This document shows positions 21,617-34,199 of a DNA stretch of 64,000 bases, in pieces. The stretch's first letter is position 1, and each line of letters opens with the position of its first letter. The notes under the pieces were generated by a model. It ran no database searches, was not told the origin of the DNA, and saw only the letters and a program-made list of their open reading frames with translations. The stretch lies in assembly GCF_051020765.1 (NCBI RefSeq), contig NC_134946.1, positions 4,267,239 to 4,331,238 of the forward strand, written 5' to 3'. Made by a program: the position numbers and the translations under genes. Source of the DNA: Lasioglossum baleicum (lineage: Eukaryota; Arthropoda; Insecta; Hymenoptera; Halictidae).

Positions 21617-24600
21617 GAGGATGTTGCGGATTAATGAAGAAAAGGACCATCGTGGGAGGCTACGCCTTCACCTGGTGGTTCGTCACCGACGTCCAACGTC
21701 TATCCCTGGAGGTGATGACCTTGAACCCCGTCTGCGAGAGCGTGGAAACTGCTCAAGGTGTACCATTGACCGTCACGGGTGTCGCGCAATGCAAAATTAT
21801 GAAGGCTGACGAGCTGTTGCACACTGCTAGCGAACAGTTTCTCGGGAAAAGCGTGCACGAGATCAAATCGACGATCCTTTCGACCCTGGAGGGTCATCTT
21901 CGTGCCATATTAGGTGAGTGTGCACAGCGTGAGAGGTTCGACACTCCGAATTACTTTTCAATTTTATTGCCAACAATTCCCTACTGTGTATTTTAACTAC
22001 TTTGTTTGCTTCAAAGGGCAGTTCCTTGACTGCTACTTATTTTTAACAATTTTGTTTGCTAATTATATTAAATACAGGGTGAGTCACCTGTTTATGCTAT
22101 AAAAAATAGGACGTTCCATTTTTAAGAAATGAAGGTGACCTTCATATCTCCAAAAAAAAAATTACATGAAAACAAAAATTTTGTTGGTATCGTACGAGGC
22201 CCATTTTACCATTCAACTTTGTCCTTCAGACATTTGACGTATCTTTAAAAACCACAAAGATATTTTCGGTATTTTAAGGTAAAATGAAAAACCGAATTTC
22301 TTTATTCGAGCGATGAAGTTTAATCAATCAAATACTTTCTTATTTACTCGTTTTGGCAAAAGATCATCGAACAAAAGGGAGAATATCTTATTCATTAAAG
22401 TCCATTGCTTGATTAAAAAATTCAGCTCCTCTATTTCACCTTAAAATACCGAAATCACTTTCTTGCCGACCCAATAGTTTGAGCCTTCACTGTAAACATT
22501 TTGAATTTTCTAGGTACGCTCTCGGTGGAAGAGATATACAAGGATCGAGATCAATTCGCGACACTAGTAAGAGAGGTAGCAGCTCCAGATGTTGGCCGTA
22601 TGGGTATCGAAATCCTGTCGTTTACGATAAAAGATGTCTACGACAACGTTCAATACTTGGCCTCTCTTGGCAAAGCTCAGACTGCGGCCGTTAAACGCGA
22701 CGCCGACGTTGGCGTCGCCGAGGCTAACCGTGACGCTGGCATTCGAGTTAGTATACCCACAGAATTACAGATCCTTATGCATTTCAGTTTTGCCTCCTTA
22801 CTATCGAATTTTTATTCCTATTATCCCATTGCATTCCACTTTGTTCCAAACTATCTGTAAGGAATCAACGTTATATATGTAGATTTTGATAGAAAAATTA
22901 ATTTTCAATCATTGTAATCTTACATTTTCCTAATTTCAATAATATCTATTACCCTAGAATATTGAACAATACTCGATATGTCTGTTAACACTTTACCTGC
23001 CGGAAGTCTATTAATAGGAGTTTCAATAATTGTACTGTACCAAAAGAAAGCATAGAAAGTATCTTTTACATTGCAATCTTAAATGAAACTATAAGAAGAC
23101 GTTATTAACGGTGACTTGTCAGTTCACAATGAAAAGTGCTGTTGCTATTGAAGGCTCCATTAAAAAGTGTTTAGCCATGTACCATAGATTTTCTAAAATT
23201 ATGCAATAATCACCGGTCGGTAATATGTTAATTGTCCAATAATAACTCCTCTGTATTCTAATTCAGGAAGCAGAATGCGAGAAAGCAGCGATGGACACGA
23301 AGTACAACACCGACACAAAGATCGAAGACAATGCTAGACTGTTCCAGCTGCAAAAAGCGAACTTTGATCAAGAAGTGAACACAGCGGTACGTTCATGCTT
23401 ATTGTTAGAAGCATCATATATGGAAAAACAATGTAATTGTGGTCTTTATTAACTCTTCTCAAATACGGTTTTTATTGAGACTAGCATAAGTTACAGTACA
23501 AACATTAAAAGTGATCGGTACTGCACAATACCCTTAATTAAGCTTACGTTTTATAGAAAGCTGAGGCTCAACTTGCCTACGAGCTTCAAGCTGCGAAGAT
23601 AAGGCAACGAATACGAAACGAGGAAATCCAAATAAAAATTGTTCAGAGGCGTAAGCAAATCGAGGTGGAGGAACAAGAGGTTCGACGAAAGGAACATGAA
23701 CTCCAGAGCACTGTACGACTACCAGCGGAGGCTGAGCATTACAAGATTGGCAAAGTGGCCGAAGGAAAAAGGTACTATTTAATACAGTAACTAATTGAAA
23801 TTATTTCCAAAATCAATTTAAAGTCTGGTTATTATATTATACAGTTTAGGGGCAAGTTATACACTTTCACAGCTATCAACATCTCAGAAAGGACAATGTA
23901 TCGTTTGACCATTACGTAAACCTCTGTCACCATGTTTAGACAATTCTAGATAGCTATTTTGTCAGCTTCTTGTGGTCACTATGGTTTAACTGATTGTACT
24001 AATTCTAGGACACAGACTGTGGATGCTGCCAAAGCTGAGGCCGAGAGGATTCGACTCATTGGAGAAGCTGAAGCTCAGGCTCTGCAGGCAATAGGAATAT
24101 CAGAGGCAGAACGTATGCGAATGAAGGCTGTTGTATACAAGAAATATGGAGAAGCAGCTATTTTGAACATCGCTCTCAATGCTTTACCAAAGGTGGGAAT
24201 ATCATCTTCGATTCTCCTATCCTAAATTATTGAATTAACTTCATAGTGCCAAATTGTCACTTTTTATTTCACAATAATAAAATGTGTATAAGCCTGATTT
24301 TATGACAAGCAGTTTATACAATGATTATTTAAAATAATTTGTTTTACTTTTCAGATCGCAGCAGAGATAGCAGCACCATTGGCCAGAACGGAGGAAATAG
24401 TTCTTCTGGGTGGAAATGACACGACTAGTGGAGAAATTACGCGCCTTGTTGGGCAAGTACCTCCAGCTGTTCAAGCACTGACCGGTGTAGATCTTTCAAA
24501 AGTATGTTTATAAGTCCTTCACTCATGTAAAATATGTATAACGTTCAGGAATTATTCTATAAAACTTCTTCGTCACTTCTATTATTGAGTATTAGTCCCA

Positions 24601-24965
24601 ACATAAATTGAAATAATATTTTTTATACGGAATTGTGTTTTGCATGAAGAATTGTATATATCTTGTACATATATCTTGCACTGTTCATCACTGTGCAGTT
24701 GTCACGCTTTGTTTCACGCTTTGATAGTATAGTAGAATGCCTATTATCCAAATAGTTAGGCCAATAAAACAAATTCATAAGATTGATAATGAGCAAAAGT
24801 TCAAAATTGATTGAAAGCAATTTACATGAATGGCATTTTCGTTACAGTAGTTCACGTAATTGACGTTTTACTACATTTTACACAATTTTTTAAACATAAA
24901 CTGTTATTATATTGTGTTTTGTTTTTAATTTTTAGGTATTAGCAAAAATACCAGGGGCAAAGTAA
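21617..24965 (+). CDS. Flo2: Flotillin-2 (reggie-1), lacking the first coding exon
   Basis: Seven exons on the plus strand: 21617-21913, 22514-22746, 23267-23386, 23557-23771, 24009-24192, 24355-24501 and 24936-24965. All are GT/AG with consistent phases and give about 408 residues. The first visible exon starts in phase 1 with GGCCG and continues through the SPFH/PHB domain (TLNPVCESVETAQGVPLTVT, then VREVAAPDVGRMGIEILSF). The flotillin coiled coil follows, with repeated Glu-Ala blocks (KAEAERIRLIGEAEAQALQA), and the end is LTGVDLSK-VLAKIPGAK. With the missing leader of about 16 residues the protein would match the usual length of about 425 aa. Flotillins are acylated membrane-microdomain scaffold proteins on the cytoplasmic face of the plasma membrane and endosomes. 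The leader exon was not found in the window. In other insects it lies far upstream across an intron that hosts GMC genes, which fits the two antisense GMC genes here. Confidence 0.95.
22079..22470. mobile_element. Repeat relic in the first visible flotillin-2 intron
   Basis: The block ATAAAAAATAGGACGTTCCA plus AAGGTGACCTTCATATCTCC resembles arm sequence of the foldback at 10783-12742. Further on, CGGTATTTTAAGGT (about 22269) pairs with ACCTTAAAATACCG (about 22438). No coding content. Confidence 0.45.
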
Positions 24966-27910
24966 TGGCGGACAGAGTAAGACAGAATGGCGACCAGGCG
25001 ATCAGACATTCGGAATCAGCTGAGGAAAGGAACAAAACTTTCTACTGCCAAAGGTTTCTCTGCTATTCTTTTATCCACTAATGACACTCCAGTTTTTTCT
25101 CATTCCCAAATTACTCTACCTCAAACGTAGATGAAATCAAGTTGAACACAACCGATCGGATCAACCGTGTCTCCGTTACGAACGCGTTTAACGCATTCAG
25201 GACATAGTGATCGACAGATTCTCTAAACGATCACCCTAACAAGCCCATCTTTGCTACTGTTGGATAATTGTCTAATATTTCCCAGCTAATTCTGCTGCAA
25301 TTCTCTAAAATCCAACATGGCATGGCCTGCTACCTGGCAATAACTATCTACTATTTTTATCAAGCCTGTTGGCAAATATAGTAACCCTTGGGCTATAGTG
25401 TTTGAATCTATTTTTACCTAACGTTTAAAAAAATGTCAGCATTAAGTTGTTAGCTATTCAATCAAATGCAAGAAGAAGGTCATTAAAGATGTAATTAACA
25501 CGTTGACAATATTAAAATGTTATTAGTAAATGAAACTAAGTTAGTGAATTGAGAGATTCAAATTGATTGCAATGAGTATGCATTTAACTCTTTTAATCCT
25601 GCTGCAATCCTCGATTAGCCTACGTATTTAGAATAATGTTGAGAAAGGAGTATATGTGTATAACTGTTGTTACTCTCAGATATAAGACCATGCTTGAGAA
25701 AAAAATTCAAATAGAAAATAAAATGGGATTGAGTTGAACAAGATTCTCAAAACACAGCAGGGTTAAATCGAATGCATCACAAGAAAAGTCTATTTTTAAA
25801 CCTGGACAAGAGTTTGTGTCTCGCACATGAGCCACATTAGAGTCAACGTGTTAAAAGTATTGATAAGTAAGGGTACAAATATGGATGTCCAAGCATCGCC
25901 AGCTGCACAACAGTCAGACATGACTGTTTTTCAAGAGAAAAATTCGTAGAGAAAACTGAGTTGTCCTGAGTGTATTAACGTTGATCACATTAACCAACGC
26001 TCGTTCCACGCGTTACACATTGTCATGAAACGCACATTGCCCAGTCAATCTCTCTCACCGCCCTTCATAATGTTCTCCAACGCGTTCCACTCTTGCGACT
26101 ATCAAGCCGTTTGACGAAGACTCTTCAAGGTGACAACTTCAGTGTGCAGGATCTTCTTTGTGCCCTCCAAGTTGGCGCTTAGGACGCAATAACTTCTGTT
26201 CAGTATCATTGTTGAAAGGTTACTTCACTGAATATGAAGGATTGAACAGATAGTTAAACTAGAAATAAGTGTTTCCGACTTCGCTGGTAACTGTAAGACT
26301 TGTTTATATAAGGTCATCAATACAGTCAAGAAGAAACAAGGAAGAATCTTCTGTAGTCTCAGTTTTTTTATTAAATTCAGGTTTAGCCCTGGAAGGTGGA
26401 CCCTTTCTAGAGATTTTATGGATGTCTAAGTAATGCGTAGGTGCATCAGAGCATTTAGTTCTTTCCGAAACCATAGAAAAAGGACGCCTTCTAGGGTTCG
26501 AACGTACCATAAACGCGACCGCAGTGGAAATCTTCAGGTTTTTCAATGTTTTCAAATGACTACCTGAAGAATGGTAATTAACACGAGGGAAAGATGGCGA
26601 CCAGTAACGGAATGACGCAAAATTCAAGGAACTTGCTGTAAACGCGATGTAGCCGAGAATCGAATTATATAGGCGAATGCATGTAACATTCGCGTAAGTC
26701 TATTGTGATTGAAAATTTTGATCATTGTGTTCATCATAACGTAAGTAACTTAACAAAGAGAAGAAAAAAAGGGAAGAGCGAGAGAAAGAGAGAGAGAGCG
26801 AAAGAGAGGGAGAAAATGTAAATGTTTGAACGGAATAGGCGACGTGGAAGTCAACTGTCCGTACTAGTTGTACATACTCATAGTAACGTGTGTATAATAG
26901 AAGCTAAAGGCTTGACTGCCTTGTTTGTTAGAACGATAAGCGACGAATGAAGATAATCTGATAACTAATGGCGCCCATTTAGCTAATTACAGTCCTGAAG
27001 GTGACGTACATCAGGTTAGGGATTTGTAGGATTATTTTTCTAGAGATTACTGTGCAAACCTTTTCGGGAACAACAGAATTTATATGCACACACATTTTGT
27101 GATTTATAATTTTGTTTTGAATATTACAAGTAGCTCAAGAAGGTCGTAGATAAGTAGTATATGGGGTGAAATGTATAGAACGAGTGACTCTTCGAATTTA
27201 TTTAGAGGAAAAAAATATAATGGTTATTAATGAACATCGGAGAAGCGTTCCTTTCAGCTAATTGTACAATATTTTTATTAAACTTCTTTCATTCATTTCT
27301 TTAATGTCTTATATGCATACAGAAATGAATTTATATACTAATTTATCGGTAAAAGAAGTTTTCAGATTGTTTTTACTGTAATTTTGAAAATTGTCATAGT
27401 TGCCCCAAGGACGGATGACGTAAATGGGTGTCATAGGTCCTCGTTCGTCGCCGTCGCGTCCGAAATTCTCTCGTTTGACCACGCATCGGAACCAACTCGC
27501 GCCACCGACAAGTGTGTAATACTAATTACACCAGACCGGAGAAAGTGCCAATTTGTAAATACAGTATCGTCTCGCCGCCGCAGCAAAACAGTATGATATT
27601 TAATATTGCGTAACTAGCATTCCGTTGTATCGCACTTTATTATTCTGTTCGCAAGCTGACCGATTATGATTCGGTGAATACTTCAGACAGTGATTTTTCA
27701 ACTTGTTTGAGTTTCCGTTTATAGCTTTACGTTAGAGTATTATCGTAAACCATATAGGGTGGTTTGGAGACTTTACTGAAAGGTGTTGACCACATTTATT
27801 TTTCTACTAAACATACATAGACAGATTGGTAAATTTCAGGTATATTGTTCTGTTATTATTAGAAAGTCTTTATTATTTTCTTCAATGAATTTAAATTACA
27901 TTAGCATAGT
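24966..27910 (+). other. Flotillin-2 3' flank, probable long 3' UTR
   Basis: AT-rich sequence follows the stop codon. Several AATAAA-like signals occur (for example about 25718), as well as a GA-rich run (26765-26815). A 107-codon minus frame (26627-26304) and a plus frame (27384-27596) show no recognisable domain. I see no further gene. Confidence 0.35.
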
Positions 27911-28110
27911 AGGCTGTGCCAGCAGAACAACATACTTGTGCGTCCGAATAAGTATCGCTTTATGCTGGCAGGGTGTGCTGTCCAAAATCGAGCAGATTCC
28001 GAGCATCTTGATCATCCAGTGCGTTCTGACAGCTTAATGCTCGGCATCTGCTGGCATCGTACGATTCCAGGCTATGCTCGATGTCTGCTCGAGGCAGACC
28101 TGGCTGACTG
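27911..28110 (+). ncRNA. Candidate structured RNA: three consecutive hairpins
   Basis: Within 200 bases three stems are evident. The first is TGCCAGCA (27917) with TGCTGGCA (27963), enclosing an inner ATACTT/AAGTAT stem. The second is AGCAGATTCCGAGCAT (27991) with ATGCTCGGCATCTGCT (28037), 15 of 16 paired around a 30-base loop. The third is GTCTGC/GCAGAC (28083-28099) inside a CCAG/CTGG stem. The region is GC-richer than its flanks and no frame is convincing. It matches no RNA family I recognise. It could equally be the relic of an inverted repeat. Confidence 0.25.
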
Positions 28111-28237
28111 GGAATATCTTAGCTCTACATTCATATTATGTAGTATATTTGAATAGTTTATCCTTTTTACTTTAGTTCCACATGAACAAGTTCGCTTGAA
28201 TATTTTATTATAATATTATTAAAAATAATCTTCTTAG

Positions 28238-28320
28238 AGGCCACTGTAGCGAAGGGCCAAAGTACTCGACAGCCACTTGAACGATCTGTGTTCGAATCCC
28301 GGCGGAGAATAAAAAAAAAT
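28238..28320 (+). mobile_element. tRNA-derived SINE-like head with A-rich tail
   Basis: A B-box match (TGTTCGAATCC) lies about 40 bases after an A-box-like segment (TAGCGAAGGGCC), followed by CGGCGGAGA and a run of A. A proper cloverleaf with a matching acceptor stem is not formed, so a functional tRNA is unlikely. Confidence 0.45.
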
Positions 28321-28565
28321 ATAATTTTATTAAAGTATTTGAACTTTATGATTATAATGTAAAGTTCATCGTAATAGATATGTATTAATTCTACATACAC
28401 AAAGTAAAGTTTACCTCAATAGTTTGTGTTAATGTCTTCTTAGTTTTACATTACTGTAGTAGGGTTTGCTTTAATATTCTACTGTAAAAGTTAACAACCT
28501 GCAAGAAAGTAAAGTCTTCAAACCCCATCGCCGAGTAAAACGAATTCTTACTCTTTCCTTTGCAG

Positions 28566-28686
28566 TCCCGTGGTACCCGATAAATCCTCGAAAGGGAAGT
28601 GCAAGAACGTGAAACTGTCAGCCATTAGAAACGTCTTCCCCCAACCCGCCTCCACCCCTACAGAGCGAAACGCAAGCTACAAATAA
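28566..28686 (+). CDS. Unassigned terminal coding exon (39 codons)
   Basis: A strong acceptor (CTTTCCTTTGCAG) is followed by a phase-2 frame of 39 codons to TAA. It reads PVVPDKSSKGKCKNVKLSAI, then RNVFPQPASTPTERNASYK. It is GC-richer than its flanks and basic in composition. No ATG is available, so it needs an upstream donor that leaves two bases of a codon. It could be the last exon of an unseen plus-strand gene or an alternative 3' exon. Direct splicing from flotillin exon 24355-24501 would be out of this phase and stop after five residues. The family is not recognised. Confidence 0.35.
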
Positions 28687-29818
28687 GCAAAGGAGTATAG
28701 TACATCTAGACCAGTACAAAACGAAAAAAGAGAGAGGGAGAACTAATTTCGAAATGTGAGATGATTAATAATATTCAATGCGATCGTTGAAAGTGGTCAT
28801 AACCCATATAACCTCTATACATATTTTTAATATAAAACTATCGAATCTGTAAATGTCGATTATACCAAAGTAGAATGATCTATTGCTATACGAAATGTAG
28901 AAGAGTTTCTAGCAAAACCCGATGGTGTGCGATCTATTCTGAGAAATTAGTAAAACGAAAAATATTAGGTCATGTGACAAATTCGTTCACGTCTTTTTTT
29001 TTTCTCATTTTCTTTTTCGTACGTGAAAGAGCATTTAAAATTAAGAAATTTATATTCTGCTTACTTTGAGATGCTCTAAACATGATTGTTCATTGTTCAT
29101 TTATTTATATGTGTTTTTAATTTATTCGTATGTTTTAATTTGTAGATAAGTTTATACCTATTACAGTTAACATAAAAACGTGAGCTGTTTTCAATTTTTT
29201 AAAACGCTGTGGAAATATCAAGATAAAAATGGTGTGTGGTGGTAGAAACTTTGTATCACGTTTAAATTCCTGAAATAGTTTATGCTAAATTACTTTTATT
29301 TGAACGAACTTATCATGTAACCTAATCATTTTTCGGAACGGTCGGTTCTAAAACTATGTCTAATAACAAAGCTAAGCACAAATTATTTTAAATACTGCGT
29401 GGAAGATAATATTACGACCACTTTCTTATTTATGCACCATTTGTCCCACGATACTGATATGAGATTTTTAATTTTGAGTATACAAATCAGTCAACTTAAT
29501 TGAATTCGCATATGTAGCTTTCAAGAAAATCAATTTCAAAGAGAAAATATAAATTTTCATAAAGATGTTTTATGTTTTAACAGTGGTAAACAGTACTAGC
29601 ATCGTAGTGTTTTGTGGATCGGGCCTAGAATATCTTTTGCCTATCTTAAAGTAATCTCAATTTTAAAATGTATCCATTAGTTAAAAATTCGTGGACATTG
29701 CTGAAATATCTGGTGGTAAAAAATTTTCAAAGCAGAACTCGAATATTTAAAAGACGCCTGAAATGAAAAACTATCCCTTTACTCAGAAGAGTCCGCAGAA
29801 TGCTATTATGCACGGGCT
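28687..29818. other. AT-rich, no gene seen
   Basis: Probable 3' UTR or intergenic DNA; no domain-bearing frame, repeat or RNA gene is apparent. Confidence 0.4.
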
Positions 29819-30232
29819 TAGTGATGGGCATAATGTCTTGCAAGTTTTTGAACAAATCAATCACCACAGAGTTTCGAATCAATTCGATATTTATTCGAAA
29901 TCAGAAATTCTTGAAAGTCTTGAAGTCTTGAAAATTTTATAACTCTTGATAATCTTAATAAATGTTATACTTTTTATAATATTCGTACGTTCATACTGTT
30001 ATTTATACCAATGCTGACATGACATAATCATTGTTTCGTGATAGATGTAACATTTCAAGAGTTTCAATTCTTACAAAGTTTCCAAAGTTTTAAGGCTTTC
30101 AAGATTTTTGGGACAATAAAGACTTTCAAGACGTCCAAGAATTTCAAGAGTTGTAAGCTTCGAACTATGTTGCAAGTAATTCGAATTTTTTCTCGTAAAT
30201 ATTGAATCGAAGTGATTTAGATCCCATCACTA
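29819..30232. mobile_element. hAT MITE, TAGTGATGGG ends, 414 bp
   Basis: Ends TAGTGATGGGC and ATCCCATCACTA are inverted. Flanks CACGGGCT (29811-29818) and CACGGGGT (30233-30240) match at 7 of 8. The interior is rich in 'cttgaaagtcttgaagtcttg'-like short repeats and their inverted forms. Confidence 0.75.
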
Positions 30233-33200
30233 CACGGGGTACAATTATGTATGATTATGTACAATGATCTATAATTACAAAAGTCCAGAACGGTTTCCAA
30301 AGTGAAACGTTTCAGCATACGACAGTATACAGTTTACTCAAAGTTATAAATTTGAAAAATGAAATTAAATATGTCGTACAGTCGACGAAAAACATTTTCG
30401 GGACAATCGGTGCATCCTATAAATATCTTGCGAATAGTGAATTTATTTTCTAGCAGAAAAGAAGATATTTTTGACTTTTCTCAGAAAGAATCTGCCATAT
30501 TAGTGATAAACTGATTCAGATCTTGTTTAAGCTACTTTTAGTGACGTTTAGTGCACCCCTTCCGATGGGTAGTCAATGCGAGAACGCGCCCGCGTGAGAT
30601 CTCGAATGTATTCGAGAAGTTTCCTTTCGAAATCGTAGATCATCAGAAATTATCGATCAGATGTTTGGATCCCCGCTCTGTAAAAACGACGAAACGGTAA
30701 ATGAAGAGAATTGACGTCCACGTAGCTTTCGATTTTGATTTGTAACCGATGGCGAAACGATTTTGAACGATCCACACATTCAGGAGGATGCGACCATAAT
30801 CGACATTATGGTTTAACACTGCCAAAATTAGGAAAACGTCCTTGAATAATCGTGGGACTTGTTCTATACTTCTAGTACACCATCATTTTATAATGATTAC
30901 CACGCTGTAACATTGTAGAACGTTAGAATAATTATTAGAATAAATTATTCTAATTAATCGATTATGTTCTTTTGAAATATTTCTTGGAAAATTATGTCTC
31001 TTCAAATATCAAATAAATTGAATGCGGGAAAATTACTAAATTATTGGCTGCAAATTTTCGAATTTTATCAACAAAGAACGAACTTCTCAGAATCAACAAA
31101 TTAAAAAATCGATTGTTTGAAGTTCAATAGAATTCGAAAATTTATATAAATTACAAAATTAAATTCTGCCAGTCTGAAAAAATATTTGTGTGTCGTCTGC
31201 AGCTACATATGTAGTAGCCTGAATGTGTCCAAGTGCGTCGTTCATCGTCGAAAACCGAGAAAAGCGTGCATAGTTCGTGCGTTCCTCGAATTTCCGGGGA
31301 CGCCGAAGTGAACCGATATTTTTGAATGATTATTTTTTCTCTCCTCGATCTTTTTAATTTGCACCTGTTCCGTTCCGCAAAATACAGTTTTTTCGAGTTT
31401 TTATTCTAGATTAAAATGTACGATATACTGATACTGACGTTATGGATCATCAGTTTTTATATATTTATGATACTTATTTGATTATGAGATTTATAATGCT
31501 TTATCGTAGTTCTAAGGTTACGTAACTGTGAAATGTGATTCTCGTCACAGTCGAACACAATGTCGTAATTTAATGTTCTCGCGGAAGTATTTTCCCGAGA
31601 ATCTCGAATGCGAGTAGATAACAATATGCGAGTTTACAGTATAGTTATCCACAAAAGTCTACGTTCACCTAAAAATTTTCAATATTTAGAAAAGCAATCC
31701 GAGGATTACTCGAATTTTATACACATCGGAAAAGTAATAATGTTCTTCGACATCCTGTGTCTAAATATAAAAGATAAAAATTTTAATCAGTTTATTAGTA
31801 TAGAAAAAATATGAAACTTTTTATGATATTAATTCTGTAATATACTGTACTATTTGTGATACTATACATTCAGGAAATTCGAAGAGATTGTTATAATTAT
31901 TTACTCATATTTACTTATATAATCATTTACTCCTGCAACTTGTAAATCGTAATATTTATACGACTCTGTAAATCATACTGTTTTCGGTTTATTTGTACTG
32001 GAATATATAAACAAATACGAAACCATTATGAAATGGTTTTAAATATTCGAAATTTCACGGGGAATAGACTTCTGTCGCTGACTGTACCTGTGATTTGCAA
32101 TCAATTGCGTTTAAATATTTAATCATTATGCTTTTATATTAATATATTAATAAACGTGAATTATATCACGTTGTTTTTTTATACGCTTCTTTTTATAGTA
32201 AATTGTAATTGAAGTCTTGCAACGATAAAATTTGCTGAAATTATTTTGCGAACTTCAATTAAAACTTGCTGAAACTTCTTTGTTTTTTTAGTCTCGGGGG
32301 TGTTGTACAATCAACGCAAACGTTGTACAATTAAATAAATGAAAAATTTGACTATTTTCATTTCAAGGAAAAAATTAAAAGAAAGATGCAAACTATTTGG
32401 TCAATATGTCTTTTATTGAACAATATAACGAGATTTATCGATATTCAATTAACGAACAAACATAAGCTCCGCGTTTATTCAAGAGATTGTATCGGAATTT
32501 CTTTAGATCCGTATTTTTTAAAATTTATTTAGAATTATTCGTTGCGTATGTATTTCGTATGTATACATGTGTCAAGTTGTTGTGTTGATATTTTACTAAC
32601 AATGTATAATTACCAATAACTTGTTAACGAACAGAAAAAAAAACAATTATAATAATGGGGGAACATTGTGTCTCTTGTGATTATTTATTATTAATTAATG
32701 GATCTTAAGATTAATTTGCCGACGTACTAGTTGTATAAATGTTTTACAAATGTTTTATTGTATTCTATGTTGTTTCTTTATATATATTTTTAGTGCATCA
32801 ATGAGTAATTTATACTTCTTCCACATACTCCTCGAAATGTAATATTTGTTATTTCCATTTCTTGAAAAATTATTTTGTTCGGTATAATTAGATATTTAAT
32901 GAAAATCCTAATTGTAAGTGAAAGCTATACAAGTCTCAAAACTTATTTACGTAGCTAGAGAAGTTGTGAAGAATATTTACATTAGCAGTAGCACTTATAC
33001 TTTTGATAATAAAATATTTGTAGATATGCAGAATGCTCCACGATAAATTGAAATATTCTTACGTATAACAAATGTGCAATCTTTTCCGGAGAAAATATTG
33101 AATCACTCATTGATGTGCATAGATACGTATATTTTTTATTTGTCCATGTTTTTATTTTTAAGATAATATATTATCCCTGCTGTCATACACTGTTAATTCT

Positions 33201-33801
33201 AAGTCTGTAGGTCAGTCACGATCGAAAGTTACCTCGTATGTAATTGGATTCAAACGGCAAATGTATTAATGTTATATCTGACTTGTGTGAAACATTATTC
33301 AAATTCTGTCTACACTAAGCTATAATTGCGATTAGTCGCTTGATAATTGCCGTGGCGAATGCTCATGGATCTAATCTCGTGGTCGATTTTTTATCCATTG
33401 AACAAAACGAACAATTGAAATGATGTTTACAATATTTATACTACTTCAAATATTGCGATATAACAGTACTTAACGACGGGAATATTTAAAATAACTACAT
33501 TTTAAAAAATATATTTCAATATTATAATATTGGAAGTATTACAATACTCGCTGTATATAAATATTTAAAATTTATCTATTCATAAAAAGGTAGAAAATCC
33601 TTACAAATTATTTTGTACATTATTACTTATGACAATTTGTATATGTTACATTACTGTAATTTGTATTTTGTATTAAGGTAAATAATGCGTCGAATGAATT
33701 ACATTCAAATAAATAATCAATTTAATGAATTAGTCACATTTTGATAAATCAAGGGAAAATTACTTGCGAACGAATTAGTAGAACAGTTTATAAATCATCA
33801 C
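30233..33801. other. AT-rich intergenic DNA
   Basis: No gene is supported. A slightly GC-richer patch at about 31190-31330 could be a promoter but has no diagnostic motif. The short frames at 30643-30825 and 31608-31814 look like chance. Confidence 0.4.
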
Positions 33802-34002
33802 TAGACTGCGGATTTTATGCATTTGTGACAAAAATGGGCACGTACAATTTAAAGCAGCGGATATATTAAAAAGATTTAAGGACATCAGTGTATTATTTTC
33901 AGCTTAATAAGAAAATTAAGCTTCGCAATAATGTTTTATTTGGCTCCTGTGTTTTGCAATCAATGCAAACATTTTTCATTTTCCACAAAGATCCGCAGTC
34001 TA
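33802..34002. mobile_element. MITE family A, complete copy (201 bp)
   Basis: TA-GACTGCGGATTTTATGCA at the left and ATCCGCAGTC-TA at the right, TA on both sides. The interior resembles the copies at 38529 and 56560 (AAGCAGCGGATATATTAAAA). Confidence 0.85.
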
Positions 34003-34199
34003 ATCATCACATTTCAATAATTCTTACAGTAATGTTTAACTGATTGTAATAGTATTAAAAATGGATGATAAATGATTTAAATGAGATCCATGAGCCTCGA
34101 CGGAAAATTGTAAGGATGTGTGGGTGTGCTCTCGTTTAAAAGCAACTCGAAATTGTAAATCTTCGCGAAACTCATAGCTGTATATTCACCATAACTATA

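Noticed and set aside
26304..26627. 107-residue minus-strand gene in the flotillin 3' flank
   Set aside because: No domain, no splice context, and it lies in a likely 3' UTR; cannot be told from chance.
28238..28320. Functional tRNA gene
   Set aside because: B-box present but no consistent acceptor stem or cloverleaf; the A-rich tail fits a SINE.
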